Source of the DNA: Gracilaria gracilis | Taxonomy: Eukaryota; Rhodophyta; Florideophyceae; Gracilariales; Gracilariaceae | Length of the DNA: 64,000 bases | Direction of reading: 5' to 3' | NCBI GenBank assembly: GCA_030374805.1 | Contig: JARGSG010000189.1 | Span: 620,001-684,000, forward strand | Shown here: one piece after another, positions 11,302 to 22,961 of the stretch | How positions within the stretch are numbered: position 1 is the stretch's first letter | How the letters are laid out: each line of letters opens with the position of its first letter | Translations under genes and position numbers: made by a program | Notes under the pieces: model-generated | The model's input: only the letters and a program-made list of their open reading frames with translations | Database searches by the model: none | What the model was told of the DNA's origin: nothing

Positions 11302-11565
11302 TGTTAGAAAACAGATGAGCTATTTGCGCTACACTCTCTTGGGACACAGGGCGTGCAGTTCTTGTATTTGAATTTTCAACACTCCCTTTCGACCTGTGCT
11401 CACTGCCAAGCCGAAGGACAAAGCTTACAGAAGAACCGATCTACCTGATCGGGTTATCTTCACACTTTAACTCCACTTCTGCTGTACACATGTACAATCT
11501 CTTTGCCAAATGTCACTTCTGGGACTCGAACCCAAAGTCTACAGCGTAAGGCTGGTCCCGTAAGC
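11302..11565 (-). repeat. 264-bp LTR-end-like segment with a B-box-like motif
   Basis: Immediately upstream of a primer site, and ending ...TTCTAACA on the minus strand, this looks like the 3' end of an LTR different from the Copia-2 LTR. The Copia-2 element appears to have inserted into it: that LTR ends CTCCGTCA at 11566. It contains GGGTTCGAGTCCC (minus, near 11520), which fits a tRNA B box, but I cannot fold a complete tRNA around it. Confidence 0.45.
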
Positions 11566-12345
11566 TGACGGAGGTTGAAGCTGAGAAAGGGAAGCTAAGG
11601 GGGTGCAAGGGAAGTTCGCCAGCTCTCGCTCGGATTTACTTGGAGGTGCTTCTGTTACAACTTATGTAGCACTACGTGTCGCACTACCGCTCACTTCCAC
11701 TCAGATTAAAACCTAAGCCACTGAGCAGAGACACTCAATACTACCAATCATCATCTAACATAACATGGTAACACTTCCACAATTCATGACAGCTTACAAC
11801 TATTAATGTACAACAGTGCATAACAGTGCACACCATGTTACGTGTTTACTCAACAAGTTACGTGCTACACATAACGTTGATAATGTACAAACTCACATTG
11901 TGCCAATACACTGTATTCCGTACCACACCAATATATGTATGCCCCAGCTCACCAAGTACCACGGAACCACAAATTCACTCAATGCAATAAGTTCCACAAC
12001 ATGTTACCACAGTGTTCATTTAATCCTCATGACTGTACCTGACCCATCATCATAGCGCACCAAGTTGAATCAATGTGTTCAACATGTCCACGTACATAAC
12101 TGTGCACACTGTCCAGCATACCTATCTGTGCTAGCTACACACGTGTAGCCCAGAACAACCCATTAGTGCCATAACACTTGTACACAGTACGTTGCATGTG
12201 CACATTTGCAGTAGCCAATCAGAAGCCAGTTTCCCGTTGAGTTTGCACACACGCGCATATGCGCTTTTCCAGCAGCACCCTCCAAAACAGCCCATGCTTC
12301 CCTGCACTTTTGCTTTCAGTGACAGCACTAGGTCAACCTCCAACA
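11566..12345 (-). repeat. Copia-2 3' LTR (780 bp)
   Basis: Starts TGTTGGAGG at 12345 after a purine-rich tract (12346-12355 region) and ends CTCCGTCA at 11566 on the minus strand. The partner 5' LTR at 17829 ends CTCCATCA. It contains a degraded TATA position (CTACATAAG, near 11666) where the 5' LTR has CTATATAAG. Confidence 0.8.
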
Positions 12346-12365
12346 CCCCCCCTCTGTCACTGACT

Positions 12366-15300
12366 TCAAAGCTCTAGTTGCTGCACGCCACACTCCTTGC
12401 GGAACCTCTCGAGCTTCACTCGGGCAAGAGGCTTGTTTAGCATATCGGCAACCATGGAATCAGTTGGACAGTAGAACCGCACGATGGACTTGTCGCGCAG
12501 AGCCTCTCTAGTGAAGTGGAACCGAATGTCGATGTGCTTCGTTCGCTTGTTCACAACTCCATTTCGAGCAACGTCGATGGAGCCTTGGTCGTCAACGTAC
12601 AGAGGCGTCGGTTCAACCAAGACTTTGACAGACCCGTCCACCTCAACTCCAATCACAATAGCAATGCCGTTCCAAAGTCGCCTTAGCCAGATTGCTTCCT
12701 TGGTACCAGTGCATAGACTCACATACTCAGCTTCAGCACTTGACAGCGCAACCACTTCCTGCTCACGCGAACTCCAAGACACTGGACCACCGCTCATTAT
12801 GAACACATATCCACTGGTAGACTTGCGGTTGGCAACATCGACTGCCCAGTCAGAGTCCACATAGCCGTGCAGTTCCAGATCAGTGGTAGAGCCGTAGGTG
12901 AGTCCAAAGAAGCAAGTACCGTTGAGATAGCGAAGCACACGTTTGACTGCCTTCCAGTGAGTCTCTCCAGGTTTCTCCACATACTTTGCAAGTTTGGACA
13001 CTGCGTATGAGATATCTGGACGAGATCCCACAGACAAATACATAACACTGCCAATCGCCTGACGATACGGAACATCCGTGAGTACCTCCTCAACAACAGA
13101 CAAGTCCACACCGGATTCCATTGGAGTGTCAACTGGCTTAGACTGATGCATGCCGAAACGTTCCAAGACCTTTTGCGTGTACGCAGACTGAGTCAGGTAC
13201 AGCTGTCGCTTAGCTCGAGCACGGTGGATCTCGAATCCGAGAACCATACGAGCTTCCTTGAGGTCTTTCATGCGGAACCGAGTTGACAGCTCTGCCTTTA
13301 CGCGATTCATGGTCTCCATGCTCGGACTTGCTATCAGCAGGTCATCCACGTATAGAGCAATGATAACCACAAATCCCAGTATTTTCCCGGTGTACACACA
13401 CTCATCCGCGTCATTCGGCTTCAACTGCATCTCATCAACAAGGAACGTGTATATCTTTGCATGCCACTGCCTTGGTGCCTGTCTAAGCCCATAGATGGCT
13501 TTCTTTAAACGACACACCAAGTCTTCGTTCCCTTGCTGTATGAAACCTTTTAGCTGCTCCATATACACTGTCTCCTCAAGGTCGCCGTTCAGAAACGCAG
13601 TCTTCACATCCATTTCCACTGGGGCATAAGTCTCTGAGAAGTCCACACCTTCGATCTGCAGGAATCCTCTAGCAACCATACGAGCCTTGTACCTCACAGT
13701 TGGTTCACCAGATGGTGCAGCTTCATACTTCTGAACGTACACCCACTTGGACGAAATCACGTTGCTGTCTGCTGGCCTAGGCACTAGATCCCATGTGTCA
13801 TGCTCTATCAGTGACTGGTACTCGCTCTTCATTGCCTTCTTCCATGCTTCTGAATCAGGACGTGACACAGCTTCACTCTAAGAAGAAGGAGTGTCATCAC
13901 TGGCTGTCAGAAGAGCAGTTCCACCCCACCAACGCGTTGGCTTCTTATGCTCACGTGTGGACCTACGAACAGGCTGTGTCTCTTGCCCTTCAATCTCAAC
14001 ATGTGGAACTGGTGTGGAATCATCACTGGTACTCTCAGAAGCATCATGGACATCAGGCGCAGGTGCAGAAGAATCATCTTCACTGGGGTGACTGGATGTG
14101 TCAGAGTTGGAGGTGCCATCTGGACTGGACATGTCACTCAACTCCATGTCAGCATAGTCCTCTTCCTAACAGTTCCCATGGTCATCTGAACGTGGAAACT
14201 AGTCAAAGTTCACATATCTTGACACAATCACCTTTTCTTTCTTACTGTCCTACAATTTGTATCCGTGGGACCCAGAAGTATACCCAATGAACATGGCTTC
14301 TATTACTTTGTCCTCCAGCTTCTTCAGCTTGTGATCCAAAACTTTGTACCATCATCGGCTCCCAAACACACGCAGATTGCTCACATCAGGCTTCTGACCG
14401 TGCCAAAGCTCGAATGGAGTCAAGATACTACGAAGGGCTTTGCACGTCACTCTGTTGCGTACATACACTGCTACGTTCAAGGCTTCAGCCCAAAATTTCT
14501 TTGGCAGTTGTTTGTGGTGCAACATCGATCTGACCAAGTCCATGAGTGTTCGGTTGAACCTTTCGGCAAGCCCATTCTGCAGTGGATTGTACGGCACTGT
14601 TCGCTGATGTTCAATACCTTGGCGCTCGAGCTCCTTGCGGAAAAGATTGGACAGATACTCACCACCGCTGTCAGTGCACAATGCACGTAGCACACTCTCA
14701 CGTACGATGATGGTTTTCAACTTTCGTCCAGTCTGGTTTTCCACAAACTTGAGCCACCTCATGAACATTTGGAACACCTCATCTTTGGTTTTGAGCATGT
14801 ACAAGAATCAATACCTGCTGTGGTCGTCGATGAATGTGACAAAGTAGTGCGAGCCTCCCAAGGATTTCACACTTACTGGACCTGAAACGTCCGAGTGGAC
14901 AAGGTCCAGTACGTGTTCTGCTCGTTCCCCCCCTTGCTTGGGAGTCGAAGCACGGGTGGCCTTTCGTACTACACACGAGTCACACACATCCAGCTTCTGT
15001 GCCAAATCCACATTCAGCCCTGATACAACCTCATTGCGAGCCATCTGCTTAATGCCTTCCACATTTACATGAGCCATTCGAGCATGCCAAAGAGACAGAT
15101 CTGACACAAGGGCGCTGTCCACATCTGTACGCTGTACGGCTGCATTGCGAAGGTAATACAGGCCTTTGAAACGGCACCGGGAGGCAACCACTTTCGACCC
15201 TTTGTAAACACATACCTTCTCTCTTTCAAACACTACCTTGCACCCCAGATCACAGATCGCCGACACTGAAAGCAATTAGTACCGTAAGGATGGCACGTGC

Positions 15301-16325
15301 ACCACCTGTTTTAGTTTGCACTTACGTTTGGCGCCTTCCACAGTCAGACCAAGCTCCACACTACCGCGACCCACAGACTCTAGTTTGGAATTATGGCCGA
15401 TACTCACGCCAGAGGACACCTTGCTCTCATACGTTTGGAACATTGAGTCATCATACGTCTTATGTGCAGTGGCACCAGAGTCAATAATCCAGTCACTGTT
15501 AGTAGCCTTATCGGCACCTGTCGCAATGAGACATACAAAGTCAGAATCGTCGCCACCCGCACCAAGCTCACAGCTGAGCCCGGTATTCACACTGGAGTGA
15601 GCAGCATCGACCTGATTCTTGTTAGCCCCATCACGTTGTCTCTTGTAACAGTTCTTCAGGATATGACCCTTCTTGCCACAATAGTAACATATAATTGACT
15701 TCAGTGACCTCTCACGCCCGACCAAAGCTGCGTCACTTCCGGACTCCTCCTTGCCACGATCATTCATTCGCTGCTCTTCTTGCAGCAAACGACTCTTCAC
15801 GAACTCCAAACTGAGTTCGCGATCTCCGATCGTGGTGTCAATAGCGACAATGAGGTGCTCGAAACGTTCCGGAAGTCCACATAAGATGGCCATTGCAATG
15901 TCTTCTTCTTCAACTTTGACGTCCATGCTCTTGATATCAGAAGCCAAGTGACGAACATGATTGATGAATTGCAACATCTTGTGGTCGTCACGCATCCTGG
16001 CGGTGAAAAAAGCACGTCTGGCGCTGATTCGATTGAGAAGAGTCTTTCTCTGGAAAACATTACATATGGCCTTCCACACATCAACAGCAGCCTCCACATC
16101 GCGCACATGATCCAAATGTTTGTCACTGAGCGTAAGACCAATGATAGCTCTTGCCTTTGAGTCGCGAGTTTCCCACTCGGACAATTCTTCTGGATCGGTG
16201 GGTGCAGAGCTGGTGAGGTGATTCTTGAGATCCTTGAGCGCAAGCACTAGCTGAACTTTCTCCTTCCAGATATGGAAGTTATCCTCACCCAACCTCTCGA
16301 TCTTGATCCCAGTGAACGGGTCCAT
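12366..16325 (-). pseudogene. gag-pol: Copia-2 gag-pol polyprotein, seven stops and no frameshift
   Basis: From ATG at 16323-16325 the whole polyprotein lies in one frame of about 1320 codons, ending TGA at 12366-12368. Gag is followed by a CCHC knuckle (CYYCGKKGHILKNC, about residue 212), a protease (IIDSGATAH), a GAG-pre-integrase motif (LWHARMAHV), an integrase (LVHSDVSGP, CTDSGGEY, LAERFNRT), a reverse transcriptase (YVDDLLIAS) and RNase H ([11 protein letters not shown]). Stops: TAA 15276, TGA 14808, TGA 14352, TAG 14250, 14199, 14166 and 13878. Inside the transcriptase, TYAPV joins directly to [10 protein letters not shown], an in-frame loss of about 25 residues relative to the family. 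The element is dead but decayed almost only by point changes. Confidence 0.9.
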
Positions 16326-17814
16326 AACACAAAAGTGGGATTAAAGCGAATCCGGATAAACGAATGGCAGACACAACAAAAGAACAGCAAACAACAGCAG
16401 TAAACTCCAACAACAATATAAACAGCAACAATAAAACAACAACAAATAAAACTTCAATAGTCGGGACCCCTGGCAGGAAGTACTATTCCCGGTACCCTAG
16501 GGAGTCGGACCCCTGACCACCGGAGACCTTCCGGGTAGGAAACGACTTCTTCAGTCTACCTCCTCCTGCGTTCCAGGAAAAGTCGCGTAGCCCTCTACGA
16601 GGCGTCCAAAGAATGGTTAATGATCAAAGATATGTCTTCACCACTTAACCCAATCTGGCCTCTTACAAGAACTTCCGTGGCCTCGAACTGTAGCTACTAT
16701 GACAACCAAGGTCCGCTCCTAACGTGCAAACAATGAAGCTCACACGCGGCTTGATCCTGAGCAGGAGGTCAGCCAACGGTACGTGGTTTCGTCGGCCCTC
16801 CCGAACGGACGTTCTTCGCTGTTGGAAATTCCGAGAATAGGGCATAGCATTCCATCGAAAACCTTTTTAGTAAACTGAAGCACGATAGAGATGGTCACTC
16901 CAGCGCAGAGGTCAATCAATCATGTCGTCAAGCTATAGAACGACGAGGAAGACGTTTAGTTTACCGGACGTCACTTGCAAACTTCCTTCGAGACAAGATG
17001 TTTGCCCTGCTGCTCTTCATGGGATATTGGGAACACTATAAATAAAATTGCAGTTGATTGAACTACGGCACGTCGCCTCCCCACCCGAATGCCAAAAGGT
17101 CACTCGTTCGGATCCAAAGCTCGTCATGGATTTCATTCACCACAGACCAAGAACCCAACACACAGTCGGTTCAATACACAACGATCAACCACTGGCACCC
17201 AAGTGCGTACGCAACGACACCCCGTCAACTTTCGCACTGGCGGTATTACCCAGTCTATCGACCAACAACGTTATCCGCCCAAAGGGACCGGAGGGAGCCT
17301 GCTAGTCAGTACAGCCGCCTTGGTCCAAGTCCCCTGGCTCCCGTTCCCGATTACTCGGATCAACCGTTCGTCGCACAGGTATTGCCGTGATGACCAAAAT
17401 CGCCGAGCACACACGTGGTGCACGGACTTCAACAACAACTGCTAAGCACAAAGCTCATTCCCAGACTTCGATAGAAATGGTCTCAACCTCTCTGATCAGA
17501 ACCCGCAAACACGACGCGGGGATCCCAACGAAAAAGAACAATAGAGAGAGACCAAACCAAGCAGATAGCAATCGACAACAAGGGCAACAGCGAGCACCCA
17601 AACACAATCACGATAGAGATTCAGCGTCGAACAACTACCAACACAACGCCCTCAGGGAGGAACGCAAACCGTAAAAAGAATACCAACACCAACCAACAAC
17701 ACGGCCAACACACCCGACGCAACGAGAAGACGGAGATTGAGAAACAGCGAAACGGGAGAACGGCAGTGTGGGAGAGCGGCGAGAGACGAACGATAACGGA
17801 ACAGCTCAGCGGGG
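16326..17814 (-). other. Copia-2 leader (5' untranslated region), no gene
   Basis: About 1.5 kb between primer site and gag. A CAA/ACAAC-rich low-complexity tract occupies about 16371-16450, the conserved block lies at 16497-16666, and the segment near 17390-17530 matches the Copia-2b leader. The short open frames here (for example 17089-17445) have no recognisable product. Confidence 0.7.
16497..16666 (-). other. Conserved leader block / candidate 170-nt intron of Copia-2
   Basis: The minus strand begins GTAAGAG (16660-16666) and ends CCTAG before GGTACC (16497). Several short islands match the Copia-1 blocks in the same order (CTACGAG-x-CGTCC, CTGG-x-CTCTTACAAGAA on the plus strand), although LTRs and proteins of the two families differ strongly. 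Confidence 0.45.
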
Positions 17815-17828
17815 CTGGGCCCATAACC
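17815..17828 (-). promoter_or_regulatory. Primer binding site of Copia-2
   Basis: The minus strand reads GGTTATGGGCCCAG right after the LTR end CTCCATCA. Confidence 0.75.
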
Positions 17829-18115
17829 TGATGGAGGTTATAGCTGGGAAGGGAAGGTTGATGCAAAGGTAAGGTGAGGATATGCAAAGGAAGTTCGCCA
17901 GCTCTGGCTCGGATTTACTTGGAGGTGCTTCTGTCACAACTTATATAGCACTACGTCGTCGCACTACCGCTTCACTTCCCCTCGGAGTAAAACCTAAGCC
18001 ACTAAGCAGGGACTCTCAATACTACCAATCATCATCTAACATAACATGGTAACACTGCCACAATTCATGACAGCTTACAACTAACACTGCACAACAGTGC
18101 ACAACAGCGCACAAC
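17829..18115 (-). repeat. Copia-2 5' LTR, 3' part only, with TATA box
   Basis: Matches 11566-11850 of the 3' LTR, from the CTCCATCA end through the aacataacatggtaaca block. A TATA box (CTATATAAG on the minus strand) lies at about 17940-17948. The sequence stops resembling the LTR near 18110, just before the transposase relic. Confidence 0.75.
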
Positions 18116-18119
18116 CGGG

Positions 18120-19292
18120 CACAAAAATTCTCTACACCAAGAAGTGGAATGAAATAATAGATTCCTACAACAGCAGAACAATTTGTAAGCAAGAGAGGCT
18201 CTCTTCGCCGCTAGTGAAACGTGCGTTTCGTAAGGTGTGGAGAACATATATGCCTACACTTCGGACAATCAAGTCTGGTAGTGACTTCTGTGATACATGT
18301 ACTACATTACTCAACGAGGCCACGGCAATTGAAAACCAAATAACTAAAGAAATACTCCTTGAGGCGAGAGAGAAGCACCTTGAGGAGGCCAGGAATGATT
18401 TTCAACATTGCAAAGAGCTTCGAGTGAGCGCCAAGAGCAATAGAGAAACTATTCACCTCGTTTTTGATTTCGCTGAAAAGGTTCTTCTCCCCAGACTACT
18501 GCGAAAACCGGGCCAACTTTATTTTGTGACTGGCCTTAAGTTCGACATCTTTGGATGTCACATGAGCAATTCGGGAGAAACCAATGTCTTCCGACTGCCA
18601 GAGGGGCATTGGCCTGGTAACAAGACCGCGAACGAGGTGGGGTCGATGAACATTACACAATTAATTATTGGAAAGATCGCTTTGGCGCAGCCAGAACCAT
18701 CGAGCTCCATGCAGATAACTGCATTGGGCAGAACAAGAACCGCTACATGTTGTTTTATTTTGCATGGCGGATTATAATGAAGTTCGAAGACACGATAACG
18801 CTGAATTTTCTTGTTGCCGGACACACAAAAAACGTCTGTGACGGTGCGTTTGGGCTAGTGAAAAGACGATTGAAACAGGAGGACGTCGTGTGTCCGCAAG
18901 AAAAGATGAATACAATTAATACTAGTTCCCAGTGTAACAGGGTTGTTTGTGGAAGTTCGGTTGAGTGGATTAATTGGAAAACGTGTCGCAGTGCTTTCTT
19001 CACGGTTCCAGGTGGATTCCGAATCACCCGGTATCCCATTTTTACATTTAGAAGCACTAGCCCCGGAAAGGTTTTCGTCAAAGAACTGTCAAACAGTTCA
19101 AATACGAAGGTCTATAACCTTTTAAAAAGAGGCGTGAGTACCGAAACTGTGGCAGCGTCGGCCAGTCAAAGCAATTTAAGTGGGTTTTCATGCCGCATTC
19201 GGCCATTGGCGGAAGTTCTTTCCGTTCAAGAAGGGAATAGAAGAGATTACTTTGATAATCAATATCCTACAACGCTACTATCCACGCCATGA
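18120..19292 (+). pseudogene. DUF7869-type putative transposase, frameshifted fragment
   Basis: Two overlapping frames (about 18120-18777 and 18650-19292) make up one protein. The first part has a Cys pair (FCDTC at about residue 60) and a helical, charged linker. The second part carries a HADNC-x-GQNKNRYMLFYFAWR motif, typical of the DUF7869 family found in transposase-like proteins of many eukaryotes, followed by FLVAGHTKNVCDGAFGLVKRR. The frame changes near 18655, upstream of HADNC. The family is thought to have an RNase H-like fold with acidic catalytic residues; that role is inference. No terminal repeats are visible, and the left end abuts a broken copia LTR. Confidence 0.65.
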
Positions 19293-19740
19293 AGGGCTAT
19301 ATGAACGATACTTTGGTGATGGAGCAAATTGGACCGAACGGAGCTGAAAGTAGTAGTAATGTATCTCCGGGACTGTTTTCCTGATTTCACATCTGTTAAG
19401 CTTGTTTAGAAGACCCCATTGAATGCTACATAAAAGGTTGGAAGGTCCAAAATGGTCCACTAGAAGTGTCTGCTCTGTTTCTCGGTTTCAGCGTTTGTGC
19501 AGTAACGAGTTTTTAAAGTGGATCCAAAGACAATTGCCCTTAGCCGGGATTAAGGGAGATGCCACTAATATATCCGTTGTACTTTTTGGGTGAACTTCTT
19601 ATTATTATGAATTCTATTTGGCTACTTGGCCCGGATTAGGAATCCGCCTACGAAAGCCATGATTAGCGTGACACGTTTTTGCCGGCCCCTGATTACCGGA
19701 TGCGCTGTTGCAAGAGTTCAACGGAGGTACACGTGGGTAG
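19293..19740. other. Intergenic stretch, nothing recognised
   Basis: No convincing frame, repeat or structural motif. It may be the degraded 3' flank of the transposase relic. Confidence 0.5.
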
Positions 19741-20885
19741 TGTTAGTTGGCGTGCCAGGTACTTAGATATTTTAGTTGATATTTGTTAGCCGTATATAAG
19801 TGGCGGTACTTACCGCCACTGTACGAGAAGTAAACCTCAACGAGGCTTTACCTCTGGCTTGAGTTCCGCTTGCGCACGGCCCATTACCGAGAAACACCGC
19901 CGCTTATCCGGACAAGTTATCCACCTCCGTCACTGAGAAGCACCAATCCGCCGTCCCGGTCTTTTATTTGTCATTCTTATGTGCACATTTTTTGTTTTCC
20001 GTTTTACGGCTTCGCTACACTTCGATTTTTTGTACGGGTATGCCCTTTTTGTCTCGGGATTGTTCTCGGCTTTCACGAGTCAATGCTCCGCGGTGCGGCT
20101 CGTTTTGCTACCCTCTTTCTCGTCTCTTTTGTTGCAGGGTACGCCACAAGCAGTGAATTCTACCCTTTTTGGCTCCCGATTGCCAACCTCGAACCCCGTC
20201 TGTAAATAGGGAAGAGGCCACCAAGAGTTACGCACGGCACGTGTCGGCCTCATCGGAGGGTTCTGCCACTGATCTGCCCCAGTAGGGGGCAAGGCTAAAC
20301 ACCTCGTGTGCGTAGCCGCTGGCACGGTTTGTGTTCTTTCTTTCCGTTACCGGCCTTGCACCACAAATGCCCAGTGGAAATCCAAGGTACAGGTCTGGTA
20401 TAGGAATGATAGCTCTGGAGGACGTAGGTATAGTATCAGATGCATAACGAATGGATATGAGATATATATGGAAATGATACAAGTTCCTATAGTTTTAACG
20501 CACTCAAGGTATTAAATGGTAACATATTTGATATAACTTTAATCAGCTTTGATAAACTGCTGATAAAAGCTAGATATATTTTGAGATTTTCTGTATCCGA
20601 ATAGGTTCAAAACTATTTCACAAATGTATCAAACGTGTATCAAGATCTCCCATTAGACTCTTGCAAAAATGATGTCTAATATAACAATATATCAAAAATA
20701 TATGTGTACTCTATCAAAAGATTGTGAAATCAGCTGGAATTATATCCATTCCGTATCACAGATGTATCTTCCATTTCCTCTGGGATGATTTCCCGACTTA
20801 GAACCAGCTTTCTTGCCAACGTTTGTTATAGTGGAAACTGGTTTAGGATCCCTCTGCATTGGGAGTATCCGCTTTAGACCATTAC
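19741..20885 (+). repeat. Putative Gypsy-1 5' LTR
   Basis: Starts TGTTAGTTGGCG. A TATA box (TATATAAG) lies at 19793-19800. It is followed by a TGGTAGCGG primer-site-like sequence near 20886, similar to TGGTAGCAG at 59747 in the gypsy remnant. The 3' boundary is uncertain because no second copy is present. Short open frames inside it are not credible genes. Confidence 0.5.
19793..19800 (+). promoter_or_regulatory. TATA box of the Gypsy-1 LTR
   Basis: TATATAAG about 52 bp inside the LTR start, in the usual U3 position. Confidence 0.5.
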
Positions 20886-20934
20886 TGGTAGCGGTAATTG
20901 TTCGTTCAAGTCGGCATATTAGCTTTGGTAGAAT

Positions 20935-22695
20935 ATGACATCTTGCCATAACAACGGTCGCTCGAAGGCCGGGTATGCACCTGGCCCAATTGCCGGACCA
21001 CCAGAATCATCTGGACCAGCACAGATTCTCCCGCCGTTACCAACGGATGTACTGAACGTCCCGGGTGATAACGCGCAAGCACCGGCTTCACCAGGCCCCA
21101 GTTCTAGCAATGGGGCTCCACTGGCTCAAGAACCGGCTAATTCCGCACGAGCGGCTGAAGCCATGTCGTCGAGGTCCGACGAGTATACCCTCCGTGAATT
21201 ACAGGCACAAGTACGTGTGATGCAGAACTCTCACGACGTTCCGATTCACGACATTACGAAACTCCGGCAAGGGCTTTACGAAGCGGATGTTCGGGATGTT
21301 TCGGAAGACGTCCGTGTCTTACGGTCTGATGTCAACCAGATCATGGAAGACCGAAAAGTATCGGCTGTCCTGCATGAGCAGGAAACTGATCGTTTAAGCA
21401 GCTTAGCGGACCGTCTGGAAACGGTCGCGCACACCATCATCCACGATGCTGTGGCGCCCGGCGTGCCAATTTCCGAAGGTTTTTGGGAGTCCCAGCGCTC
21501 CAAGGGCCGCCATGTGGAAAAGAAGAGAAAGGTTAAATTGGAACCGGATTCGCCTTCTTCTTCATCCTCTAAATATAATGTCCGGGACAGGGATTCGTCT
21601 ATCACTTCTTCGGAAAGTAAAGGCGAGCCCCCACGCTCTCGTAGTAACCGCTCTCGGGCCACTGAGGCCACGCAAAGTGTTTGTTCGGAGCCGTACGAAA
21701 GGTCGCAAGCCCCTTGGACTCAAGGAACTGAAGTCGACGAATCTATTGTATCGGAATTTGTTGTCGTACCGATATTATCGGCTGGAAAACTCCAGTGGAG
21801 AAAGAACCCCCCAAGCCTGGACGCGTCAAAGACCACATCAAGTAGTTTTAGCTCATACTGAAGCCTAATAAGTTCTCTGGGCAGGATTCAATCCTTTTGC
21901 TGGATTTTCTCTCCAGATATGTTAGGGAAGCCGATGTACTTCGGATGTCCGAGGCGCAAGCCTACATCGCCCTGCTTTACTTTTTAAAATATATGGCCGA
22001 AGACCAGTACAACTCGGTCCGCGGATCGTCTCGTGCCTCTGAAAGAGGTGTAACCTGCTGGCCAGACGCTGTGCAGTACCTCCTGCGATCCTATGTGACA
22101 GGAAACGCAATTCAAGATTACATACTGGCATTGCGCGACACAAAGCAAGGACCGGAAGAGACAGAAACAGTTTATTCTACATGGCTGAATAAGGCCTCTC
22201 ACCGGTGTGAAAACTTCTAATCTGCGGCCGAGCGATAAATCATATTTGTGGATGGCTTTGTTCCTTCGATTAGGACTTTGGTTGTCTGTTATCGGGAAAA
22301 TAAACGTAAGATCTTATACTTGGAACAAGTTCAATTTGCCGAAGCTGAAAGTGATGCAGCCTCAGCATGCGCCCACATGAGCGCATACCGAGAGGGTCAG
22401 TCCACGCCAACTACGACAACGTGCACTTAGTGCTGGGTGATCAATCGTTGGCAACGTCGGGCCGGCCGTCTACGATGGGACCGACGACCGAAGATTGGGA
22501 CGCCGCTCTGTACGCTGGTAATCATGTTCTGGCATTGCCAGTGCCACACTCTGGCGGATATAGAAATTCAAGCCCGGGTTGGATGGGTCCCTACCCCCCG
22601 AGACAGGAGCCAAGTCCGATCAATGGGGAACCTTCTCGTCCGATCATATGCCATATTTCTTAGAAACATGTGCATATTGCCCCGAACTGTATGTT
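20935..22695 (+). pseudogene. gag: Gypsy-1 gag, frameshifted and truncated
   Basis: The first frame (20935-21861) is Pro/Ser-rich and then helical (LRELQAQVRVMQ), with a basic-acidic tail. The next frame (from about 21861, through SGQDSILLLDFLSRYVREADVL) has the helical core expected of a gypsy capsid. It ends at TAA 22218 and continues beyond with further lesions. A CAYC pair just before 22696 may be the start of a CCHC knuckle split by E1. Assignment rests on architecture and context, not on a strong motif. Confidence 0.55.
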
Positions 22696-22855
22696 CGTCG
22701 GTGTTCTCGGAATGCTAGTTTAGTATGCTAAGTCGCTAGTTATGGAAATAAAAGTCCGAAAAACTAGCAATTTCGCAGATTGCGCTAGTTGGCAAGGCAA
22801 AAAAAAATTTTTGGAAATCGCATTTCCACGTGCCGCAGTTGAACTCCATTTGTTG
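22696..22855 (+). repeat. Left terminal/subterminal repeat, type A
   Basis: Begins CGTCGGTGTTCTCGG and contains several CTAGTT copies. The reverse complement of 57500-57658 matches over about 150 bp (GCTAGTTTAGTATG, AAAATAAAAGTCCGAAAAA, GTTGGCAAGGC), with roughly three quarters of positions alike by eye. Confidence 0.8.
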
Positions 22856-22961
22856 AAGTTGTATGCTAGTTTGCAGTTCGTGCGCCACTGCTCGTTACTT
22901 CACATTCGTCGCAGTCGTCAAAATCACTCAAAAAATTTACTCTCGGGTCACCAGCGCTGGT

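Larger units (their letters stand above)
12346..18115 (-). mobile_element. Copia-2: Ty1/copia element, 5' LTR truncated
   Basis: Order on the minus strand: partial 5' LTR (17829-18115), primer site, 1.5-kb leader, gag-pol (16325-12366), purine tract, 3' LTR. The upstream part of the 5' LTR is gone where the DUF7869 relic begins, so no target duplication can be tested. Confidence 0.85.
19741..22695 (+). mobile_element. Gypsy-1: Ty3/gypsy-like element, 5' LTR and gag, cut by E1
   Basis: A TG-initiated LTR with a TATA box precedes a gag-like frame. Everything after the putative gag zinc knuckle is missing because the E1 transposon starts at 22696. No pol of this element was found on the other side of E1. 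Confidence 0.6.

Noticed and set aside
11500..11565. tRNA gene
   Set aside because: Only a B-box-like GGGTTCGAGTCCC is present. No matching acceptor stem or complete cloverleaf could be built.
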